Assembly (NCBI RefSeq): GCF_050589825.1
Contig: NZ_JBNGOZ010000002.1
Span: 124,001-188,000, forward strand
Direction: 5' to 3'
DNA: 64,000 nt
Source: Carboxylicivirga longa
GTDB lineage: Bacteria; Bacteroidota; Bacteroidia; Bacteroidales; Marinilabiliaceae
Shown: positions 15,521 to 25,041 of the stretch, piece after piece
Position numbering within the stretch: position 1 is the first letter of the stretch
How the letters are laid out: the number at the start of each line of letters is the position of its first letter
Notes under the pieces: generated by a model
Seen by the model: only the letters and a program-made list of their open reading frames with translations
The model's database searches: none
Told to the model about the DNA's origin: nothing
Program-made: the position numbers and the translations under genes

Positions 15521-17233
15521 TTAGGCTTTTGCCAAATCAGGTTTATAGAAACCTAAATCATCAATCGATGAATTGAAGATAAAACCGGCTTTAGCATGGT
15601 TATCGGCTTTTCCTCTCGAAATAAATATTTCGGCTGAAGTACGGAATTTATCATCACGTTGCGTATCGTGCAGCAGCAAATAACCAAAAATGATATTACC
15701 AGCCATCTCCACCATTCGGCGGGCGTGGTAATCGACATATTCGTTGTCCTTAACAGCCACAACTGCCTTCACCGCACGCTCATATTCATCTGTCATGCCA
15801 ATTAAGGTACGACGCAGGGCGTGTAATTCAGGTTTTAGCTCCATCATCTCGAATTCACGGATTCTATCAAGGTAACCACCTGTAGTCACTCCTCGAATAG
15901 CGGCCACCACCTGCAACTGAGTTGTTCCTTCATATATCGACGTGATACGGGCATCACGGTAAATACGCTCCACCGGATAATCTTTCATAAACCCTGAACC
16001 ACCGTGAATCTGCACCGCGTCGTAAGCCAACTGGTTACTGTACTCACTGGTCATTCCTTTCAACAACGGAGTAAAGATGTCCGCCAGTTTTTGGTAGCGT
16101 TTCATCTCCTTACGCTCTTCCGGCTCCAGCTTGCGCTCTTCCGAAATGTGCATATATGTTTTGTAGACATCCACATAACGCGATGTTTCGTATAGCATGG
16201 TACGTCCGGCATCGAGCTTGGCTTTCATGGTGGCCAGCATTTCATACACCGCCGGAAATTGAATAATAGGTTTACCAAACTGTTCGCGCTCCTTGGCATA
16301 TTCCAAAGCTTCGCGGTAGGCGGCCTCACACACACCCACCGACTGTGCACCAATACCCAAACGCGCCCCATTCATTAAGGCCATCACGTATTTGATGAGT
16401 CCCATTTTACGCGTGCCAACCAGCTCGGCCGGGGCATCTTTAAACACCAGCTCACAGGTTGGCGAGCCCTTGATACCCATCTTATTCTCCAGGCGGCGAA
16501 CGATCACTGATTGATGGTTGCGATCGTAGATAAACATCGACAAGCCACGTCCATCCTGCGTACCACCTTCAGAACGGGCCAAAACAAGTGCAATGTGTCC
16601 ATCGCCATTGGTGATAAAGCGCTTCACACCGTTTAACACCCACTGACCATCTTTCATCTCGGCTTTCAGCTGAACGGCCTGCAAGTCTGAACCGGCATCC
16701 GGCTCTGTCAAATCCATAGCCATGGTTTCACCGGCTGAAACACGGGTCAGGAAGCGCTCTTTCTGATCCTCATCGGCAAACTCGTTAATGGTTTCGGCGC
16801 AGTCCTGTAAGCCCCAGATGTTAACAAAACCGGCATCGGCACGCGACACAATATCGGCGGCCATAATGTAGGGTACAATCGGGAAATTTAAGCCATCGTA
16901 CTTACGTGGCAGGGTGATACCCATGAGACCGGCCTTCACCAAGGCATCCAGGTTTTCTTGTGTACCGCGGGCATACACTACCTCGTTATTCACGATTTTT
17001 GGCCCTTCCTGGTCCACGCTTTCGGCATTGGGCGCCACAATGTCACCACATATCTCCCCTACAATCTCCAATGTTTTCTCGTAGCTATCCATGGCATCTT
17101 CAAAATCCATGGGTGCGTAATCGAATTTATCTTTATCAGCAAAATTGCGCTCTTTTAAAGCCACAATCTTCTTCATCAACGGATGCTCCAAGTGGAATTT
17201 TAAATCCGGGTTATCTGTGAAAAAATTTGCCAT
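15521..17233 (-). CDS. Acyl-CoA dehydrogenase
   Basis: A 570-residue FAD enzyme that oxidises acyl-CoA to enoyl-CoA and passes electrons to ETF. LTEPDAGSDLQAV, FITNGDGHIALVLAR and KMGIKGSPTCELVF are the FAD and substrate-binding segments, and IYEGTTQLQ at about residue 435 holds the catalytic glutamate. The roughly 100-residue C-terminal extension after the core is typical of the longer Bacteroidota type. It is third in the etfB-etfA-acd operon, so ETF is its evident acceptor. No thiolase or crotonase gene is nearby, so the carbon chain it acts on is unknown. Confidence 0.93.
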   Translation of the reverse strand: MANFFTDNPDLKFHLEHPLMKKIVALKERNFADKDKFDYAPMDFEDAMDSYEKTLEIVGEICGDIVAPNAESVDQEGPKIVNNEVVYARGTQENLDALVKAGLMGITLPRKYDGLNFPIVPYIMAADIVSRADAGFVNIWGLQDCAETINEFADEDQKERFLTRVSAGETMAMDLTEPDAGSDLQAVQLKAEMKDGQWVLNGVKRFITNGDGHIALVLARSEGGTQDGRGLSMFIYDRNHQSVIVRRLENKMGIKGSPTCELVFKDAPAELVGTRKMGLIKYVMALMNGARLGIGAQSVGVCEAAYREALEYAKEREQFGKPIIQFPAVYEMLATMKAKLDAGRTMLYETSRYVDVYKTYMHISEERKLEPEERKEMKRYQKLADIFTPLLKGMTSEYSNQLAYDAVQIHGGSGFMKDYPVERIYRDARITSIYEGTTQLQVVAAIRGVTTGGYLDRIREFEMMELKPELHALRRTLIGMTDEYERAVKAVVAVKDNEYVDYHARRMVEMAGNIIFGYLLLHDTQRDDKFRTSAEIFISRGKADNHAKAGFIFNSSIDDLGFYKPDLAKA

Positions 17234-17280
17234 TGTATTATTTTATTTTGAGTTCCTTGCGGAATTCTGATCCAACAATA

Positions 17281-17330
17281 ATTTTAGTTAGCTGATAGCT
17301 ATCGGCTGCCAGCCATTAGCTTTTTGCTAC
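17281..17330. repeat. Degenerate TAGC-rich spacer repeat
   Basis: Words such as TAGCTGATAGCTATCGG and GCCATTAGC recur in this spacer between etfA and the dehydrogenase. Similar words occur at 18386-18421, 20040-20060 and 32340-32390, so it looks like a dispersed intergenic repeat of this genome. Confidence 0.45.
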
Positions 17331-18346
17331 TTGGTGTTCTGCTTATAGAACTTAATTAATTTTGGCACCACCTCACCCACATCGCCAGTAATAGCATAGT
17401 CGGCCAGCTTATTAATTGGTGCATTCGGATCATTGTTAATGGCAATGATCATTGACGATTCTTCCATTCCGGCGGTATGCTGAATCTGACCGGAGATACC
17501 ACAAGCGATATATAATTTTGGGCGCACGGTTACTCCGGTCTGCCCAATCTGGCGCTCGTGTGAAGCATAACCCGCATCCACGGCGGCACGCGAGGCCCCA
17601 ACTTCACCTCCCAGCACCTCGGCCAATTCTTCCAGCTGGGCAAAGTTTTCTTTTGAGCCCACACCATATCCACCGGCCACAATGATAGATGAGTTTTTGA
17701 TGTTTACCTTTGATTTTTCCATATGGCGCTCAATCACTTTCACCACCAAATCTTCAGGTTTCAGTATTTTATCAACCTCCAGATTATTGACTTTCCCTTT
17801 GTAAGTCGCATCATAAATTTCTTTTTTCATTACCCCTTCGCGAACCGTAGCCATCTGAGGGCGGCAGTCGGGGTTAATGATGGTGGCCACAATATTTCCA
17901 CCAAAGGCGGGACGAATCTGATACAAGAGATTTTCGTAGGTTTTGCCGGCCTTTTTATCTTCGTGCGGCCCAATTTCCAATGAGGTACAGTCGGCCGTTA
18001 AGCCGCTTACTAAAGCGGATGACACGCGGGGACCTAAATCGCGACCAAAGGTAGATGCTCCTAAAAGGGCCACCTGCGGCTTCTCTTTTTCAAAAAGATT
18101 TACAATAATGCTTGTAAAAGGCAAGGTTGTATAAGGTTCCAGGCGCTCGTCATCACCAATATGGACCACATCAGCGCCGTAGGGATATAGCTCTTTTTCA
18201 ATTCCTTTGAGATTGTGTCCCAACACCAAGGCCTCCAGTTTACAGTTTAATTGATTGGCGAGCGATCGTCCCTTGGTCATTAATTCTAACGACACATCGG
18301 CTACTTTTCCCTCCTCTATTTCGCAAATAACAAATACGTTGTTCAT
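17327..18346 (-). CDS. etfA: Electron transfer flavoprotein, alpha subunit
   Basis: A 339-residue ETF alpha subunit. The N-terminal half is the alpha/beta nucleotide-fold domain. The C-terminal FAD domain shows IIVAGGYGVGSKENF, ASRAAVDAGYASHERQIGQTG and ACGISGQIQH, the standard FAD-binding signature, and ends with the INNDPNAPI motif. With EtfB it takes electrons from the downstream acyl-CoA dehydrogenase. A bifurcating ETF is possible in an anaerobe, but I cannot decide that from sequence alone. Confidence 0.95.
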   Translation of the reverse strand: MNNVFVICEIEEGKVADVSLELMTKGRSLANQLNCKLEALVLGHNLKGIEKELYPYGADVVHIGDDERLEPYTTLPFTSIIVNLFEKEKPQVALLGASTFGRDLGPRVSSALVSGLTADCTSLEIGPHEDKKAGKTYENLLYQIRPAFGGNIVATIINPDCRPQMATVREGVMKKEIYDATYKGKVNNLEVDKILKPEDLVVKVIERHMEKSKVNIKNSSIIVAGGYGVGSKENFAQLEELAEVLGGEVGASRAAVDAGYASHERQIGQTGVTVRPKLYIACGISGQIQHTAGMEESSMIIAINNDPNAPINKLADYAITGDVGEVVPKLIKFYKQNTK

Positions 18347-18360
18347 TTTTTCGATTTTTT

Positions 18361-18375
18361 ACCGGAAATTCCGGT
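18361..18375. repeat. 15-nt palindrome in the etfB-etfA spacer
   Basis: ACCGGAAATTCCGGT is a perfect palindrome about a central A, between etfB and etfA. It could be an operator, or an RNA-processing hairpin that sets subunit ratios. A looser TTCC/GGAA hairpin lies in the next spacer near 17253-17264. Confidence 0.35.
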
Positions 18376-18385
18376 CGGTGAAACA

Positions 18386-18421
18386 AAAGCTATTAGCTAA
18401 AGGCTATTAGCCATCAGCTTT
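18386..18421. repeat. Degenerate TAGC-rich spacer repeat
   Basis: AGCTATTAGCTAAAGG and CTATTAGCCATCAGC words recur here in the same style as the repeat at 17281-17330. Confidence 0.45.
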
Positions 18422-19294
18422 CTAGCCTATAGTGTGGTTAGCAATTAATTCTTTCATTAATTCATCAATCTCCTCATCGGCAGGCGTCAGGCGCTTGGCT
18501 TCTTTGGCCTGAAACACGACATTTTCGATTTTTTTCACCTTAGTAGGTGAGCCGGATAAGCCTAACCAATTGACATCTGTTTCAATATCATTCACGCTCC
18601 ACTCTTCGATATTCAAATAGGGACGATCAGCTGTTAAATCAATGTAATCTTCCGATTCGCTCTGACGCTCGGTAATGGTTTTGGCATGCTTGAATTTCAT
18701 CAAAAGCTTAGCATTACGGGGACGGCAATCAGGCGCACTGGCATTCACCGTAATAACGCCGGGCAAGGGCATTTCTACAGTTTCTACCCCGCGCTCAAGA
18801 CGACGCTTGATGACAATCTTTTTCTTATCCGCCGAGAGCACCTCTTCGGCATAGGTTACCTGGGGTAAGCCCAGCTTTTCTGCCACCTGTGGACCTACCT
18901 GGGCGGTATCGCCATCAATGGCCTGACGACCGGCGATGATCAAGTCATATTTATCCATCTTGCGGATGGCACAGGATAAGGCGTAAGAGGTAGCCAGCGT
19001 ATCGGAACCGGCAAAGGCACGATCAGTTAGAAGAAAACCATTATCTGCACCGCGGTAAAGTCCTTCGCGGATAACATCGGCAGCTCGTCCAGGTCCCATG
19101 GTTAATATGGACACCTCAGTGCCCGGGTAAGTATCTTTTAATCGTAAGGCCTGCTCCAGGGCATTCAAATCCTCAGGATTGAAGATTGCCGGCAAAGCAG
19201 CGCGATTCACGGTTCCATCCGCTTTCATGGCATCTTTGCCTACATTTCGGGTATCAGGTACTTGCTTGGCAAGAACTACAATTTTTAATCCCAT
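18422..19294 (-). CDS. etfB: Electron transfer flavoprotein, beta subunit
   Basis: A 290-residue ETF beta subunit starting MGLKIVVLAKQVPDT. The AMP-binding segment IIAGRQAIDGDTAQVGPQ is intact. A longer frame to 19384 exists, but the ATG at 19294 fits the family and lies 37 bases after the -7 box at 19331-19338, which sits within the longer frame. First gene of the etfB-etfA-acd operon. Confidence 0.95.
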   Translation of the reverse strand: MGLKIVVLAKQVPDTRNVGKDAMKADGTVNRAALPAIFNPEDLNALEQALRLKDTYPGTEVSILTMGPGRAADVIREGLYRGADNGFLLTDRAFAGSDTLATSYALSCAIRKMDKYDLIIAGRQAIDGDTAQVGPQVAEKLGLPQVTYAEEVLSADKKKIVIKRRLERGVETVEMPLPGVITVNASAPDCRPRNAKLLMKFKHAKTITERQSESEDYIDLTADRPYLNIEEWSVNDIETDVNWLGLSGSPTKVKKIENVVFQAKEAKRLTPADEEIDELMKELIANHTIG

Positions 19295-19330
19295 TGCTTC
19301 ATTTTTTGGTAAAGAATTATTATCGGTTGA

Positions 19331-19360
19331 CAAATATATAAAATCAGCGCAATTAACAAA
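19331..19360 (-). promoter_or_regulatory. Promoter of the etfB-etfA-acd operon
   Basis: Minus-strand TTTG at 19357-19360 and TATATTTG at 19331-19338, 18 bases apart, close to the Bacteroidota housekeeping pattern. It fixes the etfB start at 19294. Confidence 0.65.
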
Positions 19361-19421
19361 GTTTAACACAGAGCCCTGATCCACTGTATATTAGACAGAA
19401 ACACACATACACAACGATAAA

Positions 19422-19461
19422 AGTAATATTATTACTAAATGTGAAAATATCGATTCGATAT
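19422..19461. promoter_or_regulatory. Two adjacent 15-nt palindromes
   Basis: AGTAATATTATTACT (19422-19436) and ATATCGATTCGATAT (19447-19461) are both perfect odd-length palindromes whose centres are 25 bases apart. They lie between the divergent etfB and msrB genes, upstream of the etf promoter. They may be operators, but no regulator is known. Confidence 0.4.
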
Positions 19462-19566
19462 CCAACACAACCAATAGGTTAGACCTGCATTCACACCAAC
19501 TAAAACTCAACAAAAGGAGGTGATTGGGCGTTTGAACAAAAAATCATTCGTTTTGCTCTATTTAAA

Positions 19567-20031
19567 ATGAGTTTAAGTAAAAAAATTACGGAGATGTTAA
19601 AGGTTTTTGTAATATTATTTTTGGCTTGCTTCACCATCGACATTATGGCACAAGATTCGACGAAATACCAACTTAACCCGCTTACAAAAGAAGAGCAACG
19701 GGTGATTTTACACAAGGGAACCGAATACCCTTTTACGGGTGAATACAATAATCACAAAGAAAAGGGTCAATACTTGTGTAAACAATGCGATACACCCCTT
19801 TATAATTCAAGCGATAAGTTTGATTCGCAGTGCGGATGGCCCAGTTTTGATGATGAGATAGACGGTGCTGTTGAGCGCGTGCCCGACCCCGATGGCCGGC
19901 GCACTGAAATAATATGCGCCCGCTGCAAAGGCCACCTGGGGCATGTATTCATTGGCGAAGGTTTCACTTCGAAAAACACACGACATTGTGTCAATTCTAT
20001 TTCTTTGAAGTTTGTACCTGCTAAGGAATAG
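19567..20031 (+). CDS. msrB: Peptide-methionine (R)-S-oxide reductase, exported
   Basis: A 154-residue MsrB that reduces methionine-R-sulfoxide in proteins. Zinc is held by Cys71/Cys74 (CKQC) and Cys117/Cys120 (CARC); RHCVNS contains the catalytic Cys141, and CGWPSF holds Cys89, a possible resolving cysteine. The N-terminus (LKVFVILFLACFTIDIMAQ) is a signal peptide, so it acts in the periplasm. An internal ATG at 19597 would give a shorter, equally plausible signal peptide. It stands alone, without msrA. Confidence 0.92.
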   Translation: MSLSKKITEMLKVFVILFLACFTIDIMAQDSTKYQLNPLTKEEQRVILHKGTEYPFTGEYNNHKEKGQYLCKQCDTPLYNSSDKFDSQCGWPSFDDEIDGAVERVPDPDGRRTEIICARCKGHLGHVFIGEGFTSKNTRHCVNSISLKFVPAKE

Positions 20032-20179
20032 CAACTCGATGATAGCTATTAGCGACAAACAGTCCGGCGTGTCTATTAAATTTGAATGACCTAACTCAAT
20101 TAATTATGCACACATTACTTTAGTATATTAAACAGCTTTTTGAGGTTAGTTTTGAAGCGCAACTTTACTAGTATGCACT

Positions 20180-20641
20180 TTACGCCCTCTTTTTAATGGC
20201 ACAACATACGCCATGGGTATTATGTTGCGAACACAGGTCGAACAGGGGACAATGATGCGAAAGGTAATCACACATTTCGATATCCACCATCTGATACTGA
20301 AGCGGATAAACAGGCTGCGCCAGATAGTAGCGAAGGTGCCCGTACTTAATACGAGCATTGACACATTGCTCAAAAAGCGGATTAAGTCCATAGGCTGTGT
20401 AAAGCGACTGCATTCGCTCAACGAGCATCTCAATCTCTTCGTCGTCAGCATAATCAATATCAGGGAAATAAAACTGTTCGATACCAATAAGGTCACACAG
20501 CTTAATTCCTTCCTCATCGTCGTCCTGCAAGGGCTGTTCCTCATTGCCTGCGGCTGCATCAAAAAACGAATATAAACGCTCGCTCGCCTTTGCCTGTGCG
20601 CTTTCCAAATCCTCTATCAACTGCTCAATATACCTCTTCAT
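20180..20641 (-). CDS. Conserved hypothetical protein
   Basis: A 153-residue soluble acidic protein. The N-terminal half is helical (MKRYIEQLIEDLESAQAK) and followed by a DDDEEG stretch and FPDIDYADDEEIEMLVE. The C-terminal half has several cysteines (CVNAR, CDYL, CPLFDLC, GVCCAIKK) that could bind a metal. I do not recognise the family. An overlapping minus-strand frame (20146-20562) is a shadow. It is divergent from the LutA-like gene. Confidence 0.6.
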   Translation of the reverse strand: MKRYIEQLIEDLESAQAKASERLYSFFDAAAGNEEQPLQDDDEEGIKLCDLIGIEQFYFPDIDYADDEEIEMLVERMQSLYTAYGLNPLFEQCVNARIKYGHLRYYLAQPVYPLQYQMVDIEMCDYLSHHCPLFDLCSQHNTHGVCCAIKKRA

Positions 20642-20759
20642 CCTTCATTTAATTTCCAAGCACATGACCTTCAACGCAGAAAAACCAATACAGTTACATC
20701 AAGACATGAGAAATACACACATTCTGTTGCCATTTTAGCTGGCTTTACAAGGGGAATTG

Positions 20760-20767
20760 TAACTTTG
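20760..20767 (+). promoter_or_regulatory. -7 box of the LutA-like gene
   Basis: TAACTTTG fits TAnnTTTG, 20 bases before the ATG at 20788. Confidence 0.55.
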
Positions 20768-20787
20768 AAGCACAAAATACAAAACGC

Positions 20788-21501
20788 ATGCAAGTCGATT
20801 TATTTGTTCCCTGTTTTATTGACCAGATGTTTCCCCACACGGCCTGGAGCACCGTTAAGCTGCTTGAGCAGGCCGGATGCGAGGTACACTACAACACAGA
20901 GCAAACCTGCTGTGGTCAGGCACTTTATAACGGAGGCGACACTTTGCATGCCACTAAACTGGCCAATAAATTCATCCGTGATTTTCCCCATACACGCCCC
21001 ATTATTACGCCCTCGGCTTCGTGTGCTGCCTACATTCGCAACCATTATGCCGATATGATAGATACTGAAAGTGCTCAACGGCTTAAAAACTACACCTTTG
21101 AGCTGAGTGATTTTCTGGTTAACCAAGTCAAAAAACTGGATTTCAGCGCACATTTCCCGCATAAAGTATGCTATCACGATGCCTGCTCGGCGCTGCGGGA
21201 ATATGGCTTGGGTGATGAACCAAGGCAGCTGCTTGCCGAGGTGGCCGGACTGAAGCTGATTAAAATGCCCCGCCGTGATGAATGTTGCGGCTTTGGCGGC
21301 ACTTTTATGCTGAAGTATGCCCCCATATCAACGGCCATGACAGAGCAAAAGGTGCAAAACGCGCTCTCCACCGGTGCTGATTATATAGTATCCAGCGAAG
21401 CTTCCTGCCTGCTTAATATCCAAAGCTACATCAAGGCTCACAACATAGCACTCAAAACCATTCATCTGGCGGATATACTGGCCGGACAGCCCACTACTTA
21501 G
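20788..21501 (+). CDS. LutA/YkgE-type (Fe-S)-binding protein
   Basis: A 237-residue protein with two CCG domains: QTCCGQALYNGG near residue 45 and RDECCGFGGTF near 165, with upstream cysteines (PCFIDQMFP and HDACSALREYG). This is the LutA/YkgE family, part of the L-lactate oxidising LutABC complex in other bacteria, and related to heterodisulfide reductase HdrB and GlpC. No lutB or lutC gene is adjacent here, so its partner must be elsewhere. Its end overlaps the convergent DUF2520 gene by eight bases. Confidence 0.85.
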   Translation: MQVDLFVPCFIDQMFPHTAWSTVKLLEQAGCEVHYNTEQTCCGQALYNGGDTLHATKLANKFIRDFPHTRPIITPSASCAAYIRNHYADMIDTESAQRLKNYTFELSDFLVNQVKKLDFSAHFPHKVCYHDACSALREYGLGDEPRQLLAEVAGLKLIKMPRRDECCGFGGTFMLKYAPISTAMTEQKVQNALSTGADYIVSSEASCLLNIQSYIKAHNIALKTIHLADILAGQPTT

Positions 21502-22255
21502 ACCGCCTGCTTATGCTATCAGTCAGCACCCGATAGAGGTTTTGTAACTCGGGCTGATGCGCCAGGGCATCAAGGTGCTTATTGATCACGTCCTGATCAT
21601 TACGTGCTGCCGGGCCCGTTTGAGTCTGTGCCGGCGATAAGGCCATTATTTTCTGGGCTGTCTCGGCAATCAGCGGCTTTAGCAGATCGAAGGGCAGTGC
21701 GCTGGCTTCCAGTGTTTCTTCCGCAACCCGATACATCTGATTTACAAAATTACAAGCAAATACGGCCGCAATATGCAAGTCGCCCCGTTGCTTCGAAGAG
21801 GCTTCCAGTACTGTCTCGCTAAGCGAATGAGCCAGCTCCAGCAAGCTATGAACACTGGCCATATCCGATGCCTCCACCAGAATGGGTATCTGTTTAAAAT
21901 CGGTAGCACGCTGCTTCGTAAAGGTCTGGAAAGGGTAGAAAACACCATGCTGCTTAAAACGACTCAACACGTCCATGGCAACACTGCCGGCAGTATGCAC
22001 TACACGCCCCTCTACATCGGGCATCGCTGCTGCCACCGTTAACAAGGCATCATCCTTAACAGAAATGATATACAGATCGGCCTGCCGTGTAAGCAGGTCT
22101 AGATCACTCACTGCCGATGCAGCCACCTGATCGGCCAATTCCTTAGCATGAGTAAGTTGCCGGCTAAAAACCTGCATCACTGTGTGTCCGGAAGCATACA
22201 AAGCCTTGGCAAGGTGGGTAGCCACATTTCCCGATCCGATAAAAACAATATTCAT
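21494..22255 (-). CDS. Rossmann-fold and DUF2520 domain protein
   Basis: A 253-residue protein starting MNIVFIGSGNVATHLAKAL, an N-terminal NAD(P)-binding fold with the GxGNVA loop. The C-terminal DUF2520 domain shows GPAARND, conserved in this family. It resembles ProC and F420-dependent oxidoreductases, but its substrate is not known. I used the ATG at 22255, since the longer frame to 22300 precedes the Rossmann start. Convergent with the LutA-like gene. Confidence 0.85.
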   Translation of the reverse strand: MNIVFIGSGNVATHLAKALYASGHTVMQVFSRQLTHAKELADQVAASAVSDLDLLTRQADLYIISVKDDALLTVAAAMPDVEGRVVHTAGSVAMDVLSRFKQHGVFYPFQTFTKQRATDFKQIPILVEASDMASVHSLLELAHSLSETVLEASSKQRGDLHIAAVFACNFVNQMYRVAEETLEASALPFDLLKPLIAETAQKIMALSPAQTQTGPAARNDQDVINKHLDALAHQPELQNLYRVLTDSISRRSK

Positions 22256-22317
22256 AATATCGTGTTGTTTTCTCTTTGTTAACACCTCAAATATCGGCAT
22301 TTTTCACAACATGGCGG

Positions 22318-24711
22318 TTAAAACTCAATCATAAGACCCAGGGTGGGCAGCACTGTACCCGATGTGGTACTAATCTCCTTTAAAAGGTAACGCTGCTGAT
22401 CCAATGGCGCCCCGGGATTTATGATGATAGCCTGACCATTCTCATCCAGTGACTGCACCAGTTCAGGAGCCTGATCGGCCTTACGGTTATAAAGATTTTG
22501 AATGTCGATGTAAAAGCCAATACTCATCTTATTAAGATACCAGGTTTTATCCACCCTCACATCCAGCTGATGGAAACTATCGAGGCGGCGCGTATTAAAC
22601 TGCGAATAGTCGAGATACTGCCTGTTTTGTGCATCCCAGGCCAGCACCAGCGACGATTTCTCAAAATCGTAAGGCGTGTAAGGCAAGCCTCCCACAAAAC
22701 GCCATTTAAGCCCCAGATCCCAATTTTTACCCAGCGGACGATTTCCCGTGAAGGTAAAAATATGGCGACTATCCCACGAGGAAGGCACATAATTGTCCTT
22801 CCCATCGGTAAATTCGCTGCGCACGTAGGTGTAGGCCGCAATAATGTTAAGCCCCTTATTAGTTCGTGTACGCACCAGTAGCTCGGCACCATAGGCCTTA
22901 CCCTTTGAAGTAGAGCTGACCGCTTCATCGCCAAAAACACCAAAATCGCCGCCCTTACTTGCCATGGAAATGGAGTCGCGCAGCGAGAAAGGATAATCAT
23001 CGTAGCGCTTATAAAAACCCTCCAGCGTTATACGGGTCCGACTATTGGGACGATACTCGAGCCCACCCACCCAGTGATCGGCCTTGATATGGCTCAAACC
23101 GTTGGTCTTATTCACCAATTCGCCTTCGTTATTGCGGTAGCCCATGCTGGTGTAGGCCGGATGCTGATAATAGCGTCCCATATTCATATTCACATACACA
23201 TCGGGCAATAACATATATGAAGCAGAAAGTCGTGGACTTAGTTGCTGCATTAAATTATTCATATCCGAAGAATAGCTGTTGGCATCCATCCGCAGTCCTG
23301 CGGATAAGGTAAGCCGCTCGTTAAAAAAAGGATGTGAAACAGAGGCAAAGAGCGACCACTTAAACAAATCGAGCGTAGAGGTATAGTCGATAACCTTGGG
23401 CACATCATCTTCAAATACCTTATTAAAAGTACGATTACGATACTGCACATATTCAGTACCTGCACCCACGTTAATGGTAAAGTCATTGGGTCGCGTTGTA
23501 TATTCTATCCTGAATTTATTCTCTATCTCGTCCGATGAATAATCCGTTACCAGATTCTCGGGTATCTCAATATTATCACGATATTTGTAGGCCTCATTAT
23601 TCAGATGGTTACGACTAAGGAACATGGAGATGTAGCTACGCTCAAAAAAATGTTTGTAGGCAGCTCCCAGGGTGTAGTTCCACTGATTGTTAATAGGCAG
23701 GTAGTCCAAAATATAATTATTCTCATCGCTAGGCTCAGCATCAAGGTTTAACTTAAACCGATCAATAGCGCCTACCCCAATAAAAGTAATCTCATTTTTC
23801 GCATCTATACGCGTTTGCGTTTTAAACTGAAAATCAGTGAAGGTTGGTAAAAAGGGTAGCTCCAGCGCATCAAACAGAAATTGCAGATAAGAGCGTCGCA
23901 CGGAAGCAATCAGACCGGTCTTTTCGCTGAGGGGTGCCGTGGTAGTCAGTGACAAATCTGATGCGCCTATACTTCCTTTGAAACGCGGCTTATCCTCCCG
24001 CACATCAATCTGCTTAAATTCGAAAACCGAACTCAAGGCATTACCACGTGATGCAGGGAAAGCACTGGAATAAAAATCCACTTCCCGAATAAAATCCACA
24101 TTCAGAATGCCCACAGGGCCACCCGAGGCACCTTGCGTAGTAAAATGATTAAGATTAGGTATTTCAATGCCATCGATAAAAAAGCGATTCTCGGAAGGGC
24201 CTCCACCGCGCACGAATAAATCGTTACGGAAAGTACTGGCACTTCCCACTCCGGGAAATGACTGCAACACCTTGGATATGTCACGATTGGCACCTGCACT
24301 CTTCTCAATCTGATCGATACCTATGCGGCGCAAGGACACCGGTGCCTTTGGATTAACAGCAAAGGGCGAGGCCGTTATTCGCACCTCCTCCAATGCTTCG
24401 CTACTACTCTCGAGCCGTAATTCAAGGTAGTTATTGCGGATCTGAGATACATTGATCTGCTCGGTGATAAGTGGTTTGTAGCCAATGGACGACAATTGAA
24501 CACGAATAAAACCAGCCGGCACATTCTTCAATTCAAAGCGCCCCAGGGTGTCGGTTACCGTGCCCACGTTGGTTTCATACAACACCACATTTACAAAAGG
24601 AAGTGGCTCATTAGTATAAGCATCTTTAACAATACCCGATACAGATCCTTTCTGAGCCGATACAACACCATAAAACAGCACACAGGCCAGCGATACTAAA
24701 AGTTTCTTCAT
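22318..24711 (-). CDS. TonB-dependent receptor with carboxypeptidase-like N-terminal domain
   Basis: A 797-residue outer-membrane receptor. A signal peptide is followed by a carboxypeptidase-regulatory-like domain (SVSGIVKDAYTNEPLPFVNV, residues about 22-105), then a plug with DLFVRGGGPSENRFFIDGIE, and a long beta-barrel ending in LGLMIEF, a typical terminal aromatic. It takes up an unknown ligand using TonB energy. There is no SusD partner, so it is not a SusC; a siderophore, vitamin or other substrate is possible. It may use the TonB operon at 32.5-35 kb. Confidence 0.93.
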   Translation of the reverse strand: MKKLLVSLACVLFYGVVSAQKGSVSGIVKDAYTNEPLPFVNVVLYETNVGTVTDTLGRFELKNVPAGFIRVQLSSIGYKPLITEQINVSQIRNNYLELRLESSSEALEEVRITASPFAVNPKAPVSLRRIGIDQIEKSAGANRDISKVLQSFPGVGSASTFRNDLFVRGGGPSENRFFIDGIEIPNLNHFTTQGASGGPVGILNVDFIREVDFYSSAFPASRGNALSSVFEFKQIDVREDKPRFKGSIGASDLSLTTTAPLSEKTGLIASVRRSYLQFLFDALELPFLPTFTDFQFKTQTRIDAKNEITFIGVGAIDRFKLNLDAEPSDENNYILDYLPINNQWNYTLGAAYKHFFERSYISMFLSRNHLNNEAYKYRDNIEIPENLVTDYSSDEIENKFRIEYTTRPNDFTINVGAGTEYVQYRNRTFNKVFEDDVPKVIDYTSTLDLFKWSLFASVSHPFFNERLTLSAGLRMDANSYSSDMNNLMQQLSPRLSASYMLLPDVYVNMNMGRYYQHPAYTSMGYRNNEGELVNKTNGLSHIKADHWVGGLEYRPNSRTRITLEGFYKRYDDYPFSLRDSISMASKGGDFGVFGDEAVSSTSKGKAYGAELLVRTRTNKGLNIIAAYTYVRSEFTDGKDNYVPSSWDSRHIFTFTGNRPLGKNWDLGLKWRFVGGLPYTPYDFEKSSLVLAWDAQNRQYLDYSQFNTRRLDSFHQLDVRVDKTWYLNKMSIGFYIDIQNLYNRKADQAPELVQSLDENGQAIIINPGAPLDQQRYLLKEISTTSGTVLPTLGLMIEF

Positions 24712-25041
24712 ACGTTCATTTTTTCACCCACAAGTTTAAACAAGCACAATTATAAAAAGTTTTTCAATAAACCAGGCACAACTCACTACCGTCTCAGGGT
24801 AACCGCATTTAAAATTCAAGCACACGATGGCTTTTTATAGTTTTTGGAAATGATAGGTCTTGCATTTAATGCTGGGCATATTAATACGATAGCACTGTAT
24901 CCTTACTCCTTACTGCTCATTTCTCACTCCTCAATGTTTACTCCTGACATTACTCATTTACGATGGCAACAGCATTGCTTAGTTTCGCACGGTTGCGTGT
25001 AAATATACTTTTTCACTACCTTGCTAACACAAACAAAACCC
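24712..25041. other. Intergenic region with TTACTCCT word repeats
   Basis: About 330 bases without a gene, between the receptor and the divergent CLC gene. Positions 24901-24960 consist of overlapping words such as TTACTCCT, CTCACTCCTC and GTTTACTCC, another degenerate short-word spacer. A possible -7 box TAGTTTCG (24979-24986) would serve the CLC gene, with one mismatch. Confidence 0.45.

Noticed and set aside
20146..20562. Overlapping minus-strand ORF
   Set aside because: It runs in another frame of the 20180-20641 gene, which has better codon use and its own ATG.
22318..24711. SusC of a polysaccharide utilisation locus
   Set aside because: No SusD-like gene or glycoside hydrolase is adjacent, and the protein is shorter than typical SusC.
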